A stretch of DNA of 64,000 nucleotides from NCBI GenBank assembly GCA_007570785.1, contig ML662442.1:58138518-58202517 (forward strand), in the 5' to 3' direction. Below, in pieces: positions 48,735 through 60,199 of the stretch. The DNA is from Antilocapra americana (Eukaryota > Chordata > Mammalia > Artiodactyla > Antilocapridae). How positions within the stretch are numbered: the stretch's first letter is position 1; each line of letters begins with the position of its first letter. The translations under genes were made by a program, and so were the position numbers. The notes below the pieces were generated by a model. The model saw only the letters and a program-made list of their open reading frames with translations, made no database searches and was not told the DNA's origin.

Positions 48735-50543
48735 AACTGGCAGCAGTATCTGACATGACTGTTTATTAAATATTATCCACTGTTCACTTAGATAGAGCCA
48801 GACTTCAGTCTTGGGTTCCCAAGCCTGCCCCCCAGGATCTCTGGGCTCAGTGCTTCGTGTAACTGCTGCTCCACTGAGTGCTTGAGTCAAAGCATCATCA
48901 GACTTGAAAGCTCTGCTAGAGCATGTCTGCCCTGTGTGTCCCTGATGTACTTCTGAGAAAAGCTGCCTACATGTTATAGCTTGGTCAGTGAAAAGAAAAA
49001 CATATAGCCAGGCAGTAGTTTTAAAACAGTAATTTAGATTTTCTCTTGTTGTCAGGGATATAAGCTTAGAGAGGAGAGCACAAAAGCAATAACACAAGCT
49101 AAATGCTCAGTGACTACACACAATCATTATTCTGCGTTGAAAAGGCAATACCGTTATCACACAGAACATTCTGGATGTTTGACTGCCTCACTTCTATCAG
49201 AGCAACTGCTGCCATTCATACTTCTGGCTCATCTACTTTGGCTGCAGGACTGGTGTGGGATCAAGGTTTTGTTGGAAGAAATGAGAATTGCTTTAGTTTC
49301 TTATTTTATACTGGTAACATGTAGACTACATATTTTCAAAAATCTAGTTCTGAAGTGTAAGACACCAATGTATGCCATGGCATGTGACTTGAAAAATTTG
49401 TATTACTAAAGTAAGTATAGTGCATTGCCTCCCATGCTATCAACAAGAACTTTCCATCAAACAAGGTTGCTAACTTTCCTGCGGTTGAGAATTACATTTT
49501 AAATTGTATAATTCAGGCTGGAATACCACCCAACTACCATCATGGATTAGAAAATTTCCCTTTGAAAGCAGACATACTTGAGAAAAAACTTTGATATCTT
49601 CCAGCTTAAAATAGCTGTAAGTATTAACAGGTTTAATAAATACATTAAGGATGCTTTTGAGATTTAAGTAAGGAAATGCAATGAGTTCACCAGCTAAGTG
49701 GCTTTCTGGAGGGTTGGAGGAAACAAGCAAGAATTGCCAAAATGACTCAGTTGTTTGAACATCTGGGTTGTATTGATTACAGAAGTATTCTGGAAACATG
49801 TAAGACTCTCTGTATAACCCCAATCCCCTTTCCATCCCTGAGTGTCTAGGTGTTGATGAACACTGTGAAGTCTTCATATAACAGAAGACTTTGACTTGGT
49901 AAGAAACAGGGGCCAACCCCTGGTCAGAATGACCCCTAGGTACCTGGTTCCTAAGAATTATTCCTGGTGTGATCGGCTCCTGAACAGTTTGAAACCCACC
50001 CTGCGCCCTTAAGCCCCCTGCGACTTCAGCACCTCATTGCTTCACAGGGACCTTGGCACGTAAGGGTTACTGTCACCCCCATATTTCTGGCTCCTCTTCT
50101 CCAGCCTCTCCTATGGGACTGGGACAGGTGGCAGGGGTAGGGGGCAGGGCCGATAGCACTAAAGCCTGAGGGGCATGCAGGATGAACGTTCTTTTGCTGT
50201 GCCCCAGCTATTCTGCAGAACACACAAGAACCTGGTCGCCAAGATGGCAGTGAACAAAACCCCCGACTACAGTTTCAAGTATAGGCCTTCCAACATATAC
50301 TGACTAGAGTGGAGAGCGAGACAGTCCACTCCAGTCCTCTACAGCTGCTTCTCCCTTCCTTCTCTCTCTTAGCTTCTTTGGTTTCCAAGTGCAGACCTCT
50401 AATGGCGGGACCTCTGCTCCTCCAGGTTCCCTACTTTCATGTCACTGCCTCCTCTGTCACAACTCTAGATTGGGTTCCAGAAAGGGTTTCCCCTCCTTTG
50501 GAATCACTATTAAACTAGAGACCAAAAAATTTAGTAGATGTGG
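48735..50543. other. unassigned intergenic sequence
   Basis: A more GC-rich part lies at 49990-50240. Open frames on both strands lack gene-like features, and no exon could be assigned. Confidence 0.4.
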
Positions 50544-50544
50544 G

Positions 50545-50745
50545 TCTTAAAAGAGTGAAAGTTTCAGTCATGTCCAACTCTTTGCGATCCCAAGAAACTA
50601 TTTAGTCCTAGGAATGCTGCACGTCAGAATACTGGAGTGGGTAGCCATTCCCTTCGCCAGGGGATCTTCCCAACCCAGGGATCAAACCCTGGTCTCCCAC
50701 ACTGCGGGCAGATTCTTTACCAGCTGAGCCACCAGGGAAGCCCTA
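50545..50745 (-). mobile_element. Bov-tA SINE (reverse)
   Basis: The complement of the tRNA head lies at 50655-50742 ('gagccaccagggaagccct'). Confidence 0.9.
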
Positions 50746-50889
50746 AAAGAAGATTATCATTTACAAATCATCTCCTGATTCCTATCATTTGGGGAAAATT
50801 CCCTCCAGCTGCCAGGACAATTTTCACAGCATTGTGCCAGCTAAAGACCCTGAACAGCTGTCAGCTCCTTTGCTGCCTGTGTTCTCCAA

Positions 50890-51100
50890 ATAAGGGACAC
50901 GCAAACTCTGGAGTCAGTCTGTCTGTTTTTAGCCCTCAGCTCTGCCACATACCAGCTGTGTAATCATTAGGAAAAGACACCTAGACTTCCTCATCTTAAA
51001 ATAAGAATGACAGCACCAAACTCTTCGAGTTGGTAAAAGAATAAACATAAGGAACATTCTTAGCACAGTGCCTGGCACACGGTAACAGTCAAATAATGTA
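50890..51100. repeat. MIR element
   Basis: A clear MIR pattern: 'ctctgccacataccagctgtg', 'cttcctcatcttaaaat' and 'agtgcctggcacacggta'. Confidence 0.85.
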
Positions 51101-51440
51101 ACTGTTTGGGGCTTCCCTGGTAGCTCAGCTGCTTAAAAACAAAACCTTCCTGCAATGCAGGAGACCTCAATTTGATTCCTGGGTTGGAAAGATCCTCTGG
51201 GGAAGGGATAGGCTACCCACACTAGTATTTTTGGGCTTCCCTGGTGGCTCAACTGGTAAACAATCTGCCTTCAATTGGGAGACCTAGGTTGGATCCCTGG
51301 GTTGGGAAGATCCCCTGGAAGCTACCGACACCAGTATTCTTGCCTGGAGAGAACCCCCATGGATAGAGGAGCCTGGCGGACTACAGTCCAGGGAGTCGAA
51401 GAGTAGGACATGACTAAGTGACTAAGCACACACAATATAA
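51094..51440 (+). mobile_element. tandem Bov-tA (two tRNA heads)
   Basis: A first head (51109-51230) runs into a second complete head and body (51233-51425). Near-identical 13-base copies (aatgtaactgttt and aatataactgttt) flank the pair, so the dimer most likely inserted as one unit. Confidence 0.85.
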
Positions 51441-51444
51441 CTGT

Positions 51445-52000
51445 TTTACTATCAATGGCAGATCTGAACATGGAGCCTAGGCCTAGGAAAGCCATATACA
51501 GCAGATTCCTATTAGACTGTACCCTTGGTCTTGAAGAAAGAAATCGAAGCTCATCTTAATATTCTGGAACTTTATCTTCACTGAACCTGGATCTCCCAAG
51601 GTTTGGGGGCCAAGATGATACCATGAAGAAGCTATTTTCGAAAACTCCTACATGTACCACATAGTTTGGAAGGAAGCATGCTCCCCACAAAATCTCTAAA
51701 AGCAGGACTTCAGCACTGAACTCAGGCTCTTAACATCACTTCTTACTAACAGCATCTTCTGTGTAGTCCATCCAATAAATCAGACCAAAATCTGTCTCAA
51801 TTTCTCAACTCATCAACATTCTAATTGCGACTTCATCGACATTCTAATTCAGCAATATACTTCTATGGTCATTTCCAGACACTGCATTACTCCTACAATC
51901 TTAAGTTTCAAGACTCTAGTCTTTCATACCTTCTTCTCAGCCTTATTCCCATAATACCCTCTCTTCAGCACCATTAAGACCTCCAGTCCCATACTGCTTA
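51445..52000. other. unassigned intergenic sequence
   Basis: A small direct repeat (acttcatc/acattctaatt type) occurs at about 51815-51850. No gene was recognised. Confidence 0.4.
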
Positions 52001-52440
52001 TCTGTGGAGTCTAAAAACAATAAAACAGCGATTTCCCTGGTGGTCCAGTGGTTAAGACTCCATATTTCCAATGCATGGGGCGTGGGTTCAATTCTTGGTC
52101 AGGGAACTAAGATTCCACATGTGGCCAAGAAATAAAACAAAACATTTAAAAAAAAAAAAACAATAAAACAAATGGAACTTATTAACAAAACAGACTCAGA
52201 GACCTAGAGAAGAACTTATGGTTACCAGGGTGGGGGAAAGATGAGGGGCAGGGATTTAAAACAGATGACCAACAAGGACCTATTGTATAGCACAGGGAAC
52301 TCTGCAAAAATCTAAATGGGAAAAGAATCTGAAAAAGGGTATGGGAATATGTACAACTCAATCACTTTACTGTACACCTGAAACACAGTTAATCAATTAT
52401 ACTCCAATATAAAATTAAAAAAAATTTAAACTGTATAGAA
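52000..52440 (+). mobile_element. L1 3' end with an inserted CHR-type SINE
   Basis: L1 3' sequence at 52000-52026 and about 52160-52440 ('cttatggttaccagggtgg', 'ctgtacacctgaaacacag') is split by a CHR SINE at about 52028-52158. The SINE is flanked by aacaataaaaca on both sides. Confidence 0.88.
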
Positions 52441-52444
52441 ATAA

Positions 52445-52935
52445 AAAATATTGAGTCTTCTAACCCTTCCTCTCACCCCCAAAAAGACCTCCAGTCCCTT
52501 GACTATTTAATTTTCTTCTGTCCTCTTACCTTTGTTTCCTACCCTAACCAGGCTCGATTCACTGATGAAATACCCGTCCTGGGACTATGCAACCTCTTCC
52601 CTCTTCCTCCTCTATTCAAACTGAGCCGCACTACTGGAAATACTACAAGATTATGTTCTCCTAACTTCGCTGGGTTTTGAATGCTCTATCAGTTATCCTT
52701 TTATATATAGCTTCTTCTCCTATTCTTCACCTCAAAATTTAACATTTAAGTAAATTTCCTACTTTTTCAAGGCTTGCTGTGGGGCAGGAATGCTGTTTCC
52801 TAGATCATCATTCCTACTTAACAGACTTAGTCTAGGCGTCCTTTCTATTTGCTAATGCTGACCTTGGCCACCTATTTTTGAGGCAAGGTTCCATCTACTA
52901 ATCTGCCAACTTTTGCCTCTTTAATGAGTACCTCC
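52445..52935. other. unassigned intergenic sequence
   Basis: It is pyrimidine-rich on the plus strand and may be a decayed LINE. No family can be assigned. Confidence 0.35.
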
Positions 52936-52937
52936 CC

Positions 52938-53028
52938 AGTGTGTGCGTGCTCACTCAGTCGTGTCCAACTCTTTGTGACCCCATGGACTATAGCCAGCCA
53001 GGCTCCTCTGTCCATGAGATTCTAGCTA
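52938..53028 (-). mobile_element. BovA SINE fragment (reverse)
   Basis: 'ctcactcagtcgtgtccaac' and 'ccaggctcctctgtccatga' are the complement of the BovA 3' end. Confidence 0.85.
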
Positions 53029-53229
53029 CCATTCTATCTTCTCCTTCACAACCAAACTTTCCAAAACTAAGTTTTTACAGAGGCAAGCTACAAAACTGCC
53101 AAGGTCACCAATTACTTTCTTACTACTAAATCCAAAGGATACTTTGCTCCCTTTTAGTTTCATTTTTCCTATTTCTCTTAATCTACTTTAAAATAGTTAA
53201 CTCACCTCAGAGTTCAGCCCTAGGGCCTT

Positions 53230-53840
53230 TTGTATACACTTCTTTAGTCAGTCACCCATTCAGAAAACTGTTATTCTTCCAGTCTCATCTACCTGAATAA
53301 ATGGTATTTCTTCAAACATTTAAGCCAAGACCCTGGAAATCTTCTCTACTTCTCTCTTCCTCTTCCACAATTCATAATGATTAAGTCCTGTCCAATATTC
53401 TACATCTCTCAAGTCCATTCACTTTTCTCCTTCGGCCATCACCATTGCACACCAACAGTATCCTCTCCCCCAGATGACTTGGAAAGCCTTCTTAACTGGT
53501 CTACTTGAATTCTCCAGTGAAATGCTCTCATTAGAGTGAATTTTTAAACTTGTAAGAATTTCATTCTTTGGTTTTGAAACCCAAATGTGAACTGAGGATA
53601 AAGTCAACTATAATTAGGTTTTAGACAGTGTGTGATGTGGCCCTTGCTTATCTTTCCCTGTTCACTTTAAACCCTCATCTCCTCAAAAAGTTATTCTTAA
53701 AACAGCTTTTCATGTTTCCCTGTAGCCTGGAGTTTTCTCTGCTTTCCCTCCCTCAATATCTCCCTCTTGAGTTAAACCTTTAACTGCTTCCCCTCACTAA
53801 AGACCATACAGTATCATATTCTCACCCTATTAATCTTACA
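53230..53840. repeat. LINE2-like ancient sequence
   Basis: Pyrimidine-rich text with the order 'atctctcaagtccattc', 'gtggcccttgcttatc' and 'ttccctgtagcctggag' resembles the L2 3' region. It is highly diverged. Confidence 0.5.
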
Positions 53841-53849
53841 GTAGACCTA

Positions 53850-55688
53850 GAACTAGGAAATTACAGTAATTGTGTAATTCTGAGCTCCATGAGAATTCGA
53901 ATAATCTCCCACTTAAGAATTCAATAAAATTTTACTTCTGTTAAGTATGTTCTGTTATTATGTTCAAGATATTGGACTAGGTACTTGGCATAAGCGGTAG
54001 GTGATCTAATTAGAAAGATTTCTGCCCTTGTGCAACCTATAGGTTGGTTTTGTGGTATGGGTGGTGTGAGATGTAAGCAAGGTAGAAAAAAAGCAGTTAC
54101 AATTGAAGGTGAGTGTTATCAAGGAAACTGAGTGTTCTAACACTGTATCTGGCCATGTTACAACTGGGGCTAACAGAGCCTAACTTGAGAAACCTAGGTA
54201 GTGACTTTGGACAGAGAGAATTGGGAGAGGAACAGGTTGAAGGTAAAGTGGGGAAGAGAATGATTTTGGACGTGACATGCTTAACTGTGATGCAGGCAGC
54301 TGAACACGAAAGCCTGAAGCTATAAAAAGCTTGGTCTTTGGGTTATGAATTTAGGTGTGACAGGCACACTGGTAACACTCAACTCCACAGAATGGACTGC
54401 AGCATCCAGAGTGTAGACTCACATGGAGCCAAAGGTCAGGTCCTGGGAGAATTAGGATTGGATCCAGTGATGCAGCAGCCAGAAAAGGTAACAATAAGGA
54501 GAAAACCAAGAGAATACTTTAAAGAGGAAGTCATCAACCCTACTGAAAGCTCCTGAGGTAGTAAATGAGAGAAGAAAAAGAACCAACAGCCATGACAGCA
54601 TGGAAGAGACTGCTGATCCTAATGAAAGCAATTTCAGAAAAGTTGTAGGGATATACACGGTGCTAGTACATGAAAACTGGAGGTAACTCAAATTAGTTAT
54701 GATGGGAGCTAAATAAGATAAGATATTTTATTGGATGGGATAAAAAGATCCCTCTCCTTCACCCCTTGCTTTAAAGAACAGTAACCATTAGGGGCATATT
54801 ATGAGCTGTTGGGAAGAATCTAGTAAAAGACTGATGAAACAAGAATACTTAATTCAACGATTTTGAGAAGGTTAGGAGGGGCTGATTTTTCCTAAGTAGA
54901 AGAGAGTGCAGATATGGATGGGTTTGTAAATTTAGGGATGAAAAGCTGAGAGTGTTCCTATCAAATTTTTGTATTTTTCTCATAAAATTTAAAAATTGCC
55001 AAGTAGTTTTGAGCCTATTTGAGATTATTAACCTGCCTTTTGTAATAATTTTCTCCCATTCAACTGCTCAAGAGTAGATGAAACATTAGGGTTTTCCAGA
55101 TTATGATGTAAAGGGAGGTGCAGGGGTATAGTCAGAGGATATCTGTAAAGTGGAATCTAGCCTCTAAGCCAGAACAGATGAAGACAGGAGTGAACTGGTA
55201 AAGAGTGATCAAGTGGTGGGATTAACTGTTAGTTGTGATGACGAAGAAATACTTTTTAGTGGAGAGAGCTCAAGCAGATGAGTTGGAAAATTTGTGGCTG
55301 GAGAAATGGAATATTAATTCCAGACTTGGAAGTGATACAGGTTTTGATTATGTCAAAGCACAATGCTCCTGTTTATGGGAAGATCACTGCAATAAGAGGT
55401 AACTTTAATGAGCAAGGTCATTAGGAAATAAAAGAAGATATAATTTGTTCACTGAGTGGTAGGTTGGGAGGCAGATAATAAACAACAAATACAAAAATTA
55501 AACACACTGGTATAGAAAGTGAATACATGAAACCTCACTAGAGTGATCTGGGGGGGCTCCCTGAGGAGCTGCCATTTAAGCTGAGCTTATAAAAAGAGGA
55601 ATAAGCATTCCAAAGAAAATGTGTAAAGGCTTGAGGTGGTGGGGGTAGAATGTGTTTGAGGATGTGGAAGCGTAAGGAAAACGGGAAA
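53850..55688. other. unassigned, probably old-repeat sequence
   Basis: The segment at 55500-55690 ('ctgaggagctgccatttaag', 'tgtgtaaaggcttgag') resembles ancient LINE or LTR sequence. No gene or definite family was recognised. Confidence 0.35.
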
Positions 55689-56589
55689 TCTTCTGAGTGT
55701 CTGGAAAGCATCCAGTTCAAGATGGTGGAGCAGAAGGAGGTGTGGTCATCTTCTGCAAGGCTTCGAGGGCACAAAAAAATGTTATGTGCACCAAGATACA
55801 TTGGAGACCCCAGTGGAAACTGAACAAAACTACCTGCTAGTGTTGGAGGGCCTCCTGTGGGTTGGCAAGGGCTCACCACAGGGATGGGGGCACTGGATGG
55901 TCACCCTTGGTGTAGACCCTCTTGGAGCTCGCCATTAACCCTACCATAGAGTCTGCAGGCCCCAGGGCTGGGTTGCCTCAGGCCAGACAACAACAAGGGA
56001 GGGAGTGCAACCTCACCAATCAGTGGATAATTGTATTAAAGCTTTACTGAGCAAGGTCCTGCCCACCAGAGCAAGGCCCAGTTTTTCCCATCATCAGACC
56101 CTCTCATCAGGAAGCTTAAACAAGATTCTTAGCCTCATCCATCAGAAGGCAGACAGAATAAGGAGCACAGTCTCACAGCAGCTAAAACAAAAACCAAATT
56201 AAGAGAAAATTAATCATGATAAAAAGCAGAAAGTTATGTCCCAGATGAAGGGACAAGATAAAACCCAAGAAAAAGAACTAAAGAAGTACAGAGGCAACCT
56301 TCCAAAAGAATTCGGAATCATTGGTAATGAAGACAATCCAGGATCTCGGGAAAAGAATGGAGGCAAAGACTTGAGAAGACGCAAGCAATGTTTACCAAAG
56401 ACCTAGAAAAACTAAAGAACAAACAAGAGATGAGTAATACACTAGAAGGAATCAAAAGTAGAATAACTGAAGCAGAACAGATAAATGATCTGGAGGACGA
56501 GGACAGAATAGTGGAAATCACTGCTGTAGAACAGAATACAGAAAAAAGAACGAAAAGAATTGAAGACAGCTTAAGAGACCTCTCAACAA

Positions 56590-56718
56590 CACTGAAAGTG
56601 AAAATGAAATCACTCAGTAGAGTTGGACTCTTTGAGATTCCATGGACTGTAGTCTACCAGGCTTCCCCATCCAAGGGATTTTCCAAGCAAGAGTACTGAA
56701 GTGGGCTGCTCTTGATCA
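56590..56718 (-). mobile_element. BovA SINE fragment (reverse)
   Basis: The complement of a BovA unit ('ccatggactgtagtctacc') sits at the left edge of the insert in the L1. Confidence 0.8.
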
Positions 56719-57692
56719 AAGTGAAAGTGGAGAGTGAAAAAGCTGGCTTCAAACTCACCATTTAGAAAACTAAGATTATGGCATCTGGTCCCATCACTTC
56801 ATGGGACCAAATAGTGGAAACAGTGGCAGACTGTTGGGCTCCCCCACTGCAGATGGTGACTGCAGCCATGAAATTAAAAGATGCTTGCTCCTTAGAAGAA
56901 AAGTTATGACCACCTAGACAGCATATTAAAAAGCAGAGACATTACTTTGCCAACAAAAGTCCATCTATTCAAGGCTATGGTTTTTCCAGTAGTCATGTAT
57001 GGATGGACCACTCCAATACGCTCACCTGGAAAATCCCATGGACGGAGGAGCCTGGTAGGCTGCAGTCCTTGTGGTCGTTAAGAGTCAGACATGACTGAGT
57101 GACTTTACTTTCAATTTCCTTTCCTGCATTGGAGAAGGAAATGGCAACCCACTCCAGTGTTCTTGCCTGGAGAATCCCAGGGATGGGGGAGCCTGGTGGG
57201 CTGCCGTCTATGGGGTCGCAGAGTCGGACACGACTGAGGTGACTTAGCAGCAGCAGCAGCATATATGGATGTGAGCTGACTATAAAGAAAGCTGAGCGCC
57301 AACGAATTGATGCTTTTGAACTGTGGTGTTAGAGAAGACTCTTGAGAGTCCCTTGGACTGCAAGGAGATCAAACCAGTCAATCCTAAAGGAAATCAGTTC
57401 TGAATATTCATTGGAAGGACTTATGCTGAAGCTGAAACTCCAATACTTTGGCCACCTGATGTGAAGAGCTGATTCATTTGAAAAGACCTTGATGCTGTGG
57501 AAGACTGAAGGTAGGAGGAGGGGTTGACAGAGGATGAGATAGTTGGATGGCATTGCTGACTCGGTGGACGTGAGTCTGAGCAAGCTCTAGGAGTTGGTGA
57601 TGGACAGGGAAGCCTGGTTGCTGCAGTCCATGGGGTCCCAGAGAGAGTCAGACATGACTGAGCAACTGAACTGAACTGAATTGAATGAATAG
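56719..57692 (+). mobile_element. BovB fragment carrying a BOV-A2 SINE
   Basis: BovB sequence downstream of the RT catalytic box runs 56719-57004 and resumes at 57263-57692, ending in 'actgaactgaattgaatg'. A small deletion is visible near 56830-56850. There is no coding potential. Confidence 0.9.
56997..57271 (+). mobile_element. BOV-A2 SINE (dimeric) with target-site duplication
   Basis: Two BovA units (about 57005-57110 and 57125-57245) end in an AGC repeat. The octamer tatggatg lies on both sides, and the BovB text continues across it, so the boundaries are clear. Confidence 0.88.
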
Positions 57693-58511
57693 CTGAAAAC
57701 TTTCTGAACACAGAAAAGGAAATAATCAACCTTCAACCAAGTCCAGAAAGCACAGAGTCCCAGACAGGATAGACCCAAACAGGAATACATAGAGACATAG
57801 AGTAATCAAACTGACAAAAATTAAAGACATAGATAAAATATTAAATATTAAAAGCAACAAATAATAAACAAGGGAAAAATGACAAATGACATACAAGGGA
57901 ACTCTTGTTCCGGCTATCAGCTGATTTTTCAACAGAAACTCTACAAGCCAGAAGGGAATGGTATGATATAAAGTGATGAAAGGGAGGAACCTACAATCAA
58001 GAATATTCTACTCAGCAAGACTCTTCTTCAGGTTTGACAGAAATCAAAAGCCTTCTAGACAAGCAAGTGTTAAGAGAGTTCAGCACCACCAAACCAGCTT
58101 TACAACAAATGCTAAAGGAACTTCTCTAGGCAGGCAGGAAACACAAGAGAAGGAAAAGACCTACAGAAAGGAAAACGGTAATAGGATCATACATATGGAT
58201 AATTACCTTAAACGTAAATGGATTAAATGCATCAACCAAAACACAGACTGGCTGGGTGGATGAAAACCTGTGCATGTATGCACTTCCACTTACCACATGA
58301 CTCTGTTTGAGACTCCCCAAATTATACGTAATTATTTTATATTATTAAGTTAATCATGTTCCCATTATAGCTTACAATTATCTTTTTTGTATGGCTATTG
58401 ATTGTGATGTAAACGTCAGTAAGTAAACGTCTTTGACTCTAGTGAATTATGTAACTATTACTCATTTAATACCATGATGGGTCAACAGAAAAAGAATAAA
58501 ATTCTATTTTC

Positions 58512-58732
58512 AATGAAATGCTTCTGTGGTGGCTCAAATGGTAACGAACTTGCCTACAATGCAGGAGACCTAGGTTCAATCCCTGGGTTGGGAAGATCCC
58601 CTGGAGGAGGGCATGGCAACCGGCTCCAGTGTACTTGCCTGGAGAATCCCAGGGACAGAGGAGCCTGGCAGGATACAGTCCATGGGGTTGCAAAGAGTCA
58701 AACATGACTGAGCTACTAACCACAGCACATTT
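58512..58732 (+). mobile_element. Bov-tA SINE
   Basis: 'ggtggctcaaatggtaacg' begins the head, and the body ends near 'aacatgactgagctactaac'. Confidence 0.9.
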
Positions 58733-58734
58733 TC

Positions 58735-59555
58735 ACCAAAACTAGGATCTAACAGAAAAACCTGTAATCACCTTTTAAAATCCAGATGCATATCACAATT
58801 ATCTTGAAATTTTTTGAAAAATACAAATGCTCAGGCATTGCTTTTTTCTCCAGAGCTCCAGATGTTTCTAATGAGCAGTCATGTTTAAAAACAACTGGAC
58901 TACACAATGATCTTTTACTTCTATCTAGCATATTTTACTTTTTCTACTTCATATTCAGTGCTCCCACTTCATTTAGTTTGTTTCCCAACTTTTCCAGCTC
59001 TTGTTCTTTATGATCTTTCTCAAGTCTTTATCAAGTATAGTAGGAAAGCTTTTGCTTATATATAAAAATGCATTAGGAAATTAATGAATTTTTGCCAAAA
59101 AAAATATTTTGATTCCACTAGACTATGACTAGAATGTTAGATTTCTAATTAAAAAATAGATATGCAACAAAGGTTTACTGTATAGCATAGGGAACTATAG
59201 TCAATCTTATATTTCAGTCACTGAAGTCTGAAAAATTCCCACTTTAACATTTAACATCTTTTCTGTACAGAAGTTCCACATGTTAAGACACACTGGGTTC
59301 TTAAAGAGAGCTCTAATACAGTTTAGAAAACTTCTCTGATTACTGCCATCACCTTCCCACCCACTGACATCATACACCCCACCCACTAATTTTTGCCTTA
59401 ACAATTTCAAGTTTCCCAACTTTTAACTTCCAACTTATCCAACCTATCCTCTATACTGTGCCAACTGCCTTTCTAAAAATGGTACCTGATTAGATTGTTC
59501 AACATAAATGCATTCAGTAACCACTTAAAAATCAAAATATGGTGAAGCTAATGTG
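58735..59555. other. unassigned sequence with an L1 3' scrap
   Basis: At about 59160-59212 'tttactgtatagcatagggaa' is an L1 3'UTR scrap. Otherwise nothing was identified. Confidence 0.45.
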
Positions 59556-59559
59556 GCAC

Positions 59560-59800
59560 TGAGAACCTTCATGACCTGGCCCATCTGCCTCTTCGGTTCA
59601 GCTACTCCAACTCCCTGTCTTTCCACACTGACTACCTTAATACTGCAAATGCACTATGCTACTCCCTACCTATAGCCTAGGATTCGCTTTTCCCCTCTGA
59701 CCAGTTGCTGACCTCTCATTCATCTTTCAAGACTCATCCTTCTATAAATACTGATAACCACTTATCTTTCTCCCTGAAAACAGAGCATTTCCTCCTTCAT
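59560..59800. repeat. LINE2 3' fragment
   Basis: The ordered phrases 'ttcatgacctggcccatctg', 'tactccaactccctgtc' and 'cattcatctttcaagactca' are typical of L2. Confidence 0.7.
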
Positions 59801-60199
59801 TTCTCTAGCTTTAATGTAGTTTTATTTTAATAGTTATAGCAGCTGTGTTTGCTTACCTGATCAAAATTTGCCTTGTTAAACTCTGTCCAGCAGTTTAAAA
59901 AAATAATTTACTTATGCTGACTCAATCTGACATTGCTGAAAAATTCTCAAAATGCTACATTTCATTTAACTCGATGTATTCTGAGTAACATGTTCCAACT
60001 GGTAAGATTCAAAGTCTCTGGGTTTAGAAAAGGGAAAAAAAAAGTCCATTTTTCAAACAATGAAACCTTAGGCAAATTTACACTGTGGGAAGAAAATATC
60101 TCAAAGACAAGGGATTGAGGAAAAGTATACCATGAAAAATAAATACTTTTTGATTCTTTTTTAATACTTAGGCATTACATTCCGTATCAAATTTTACCA

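Larger units (their letters stand above)
55695..58268 (+). mobile_element. L1 5' portion interrupted by nested BovB and SINE
   Basis: 55695-56585 holds L1 5'UTR ('caagatggtggagcagaag') and the start of ORF1, readable as a coiled-coil-like charged stretch (KDLEKLKNKQEMSNTLEGIK). 57695-58268 continues with later ORF1 and the beginning of ORF2 ('gtaaatggattaaatgcatc'), where the copy stops. The two parts are separated by about 1.1 kb of BovA, BovB and BOV-A2 sequence. All frames are broken. Confidence 0.8.

Noticed and set aside
55538..55879. 113-codon minus-strand frame
   Set aside because: It lies across the L1 5' end and old repeat sequence. It has no protein features.
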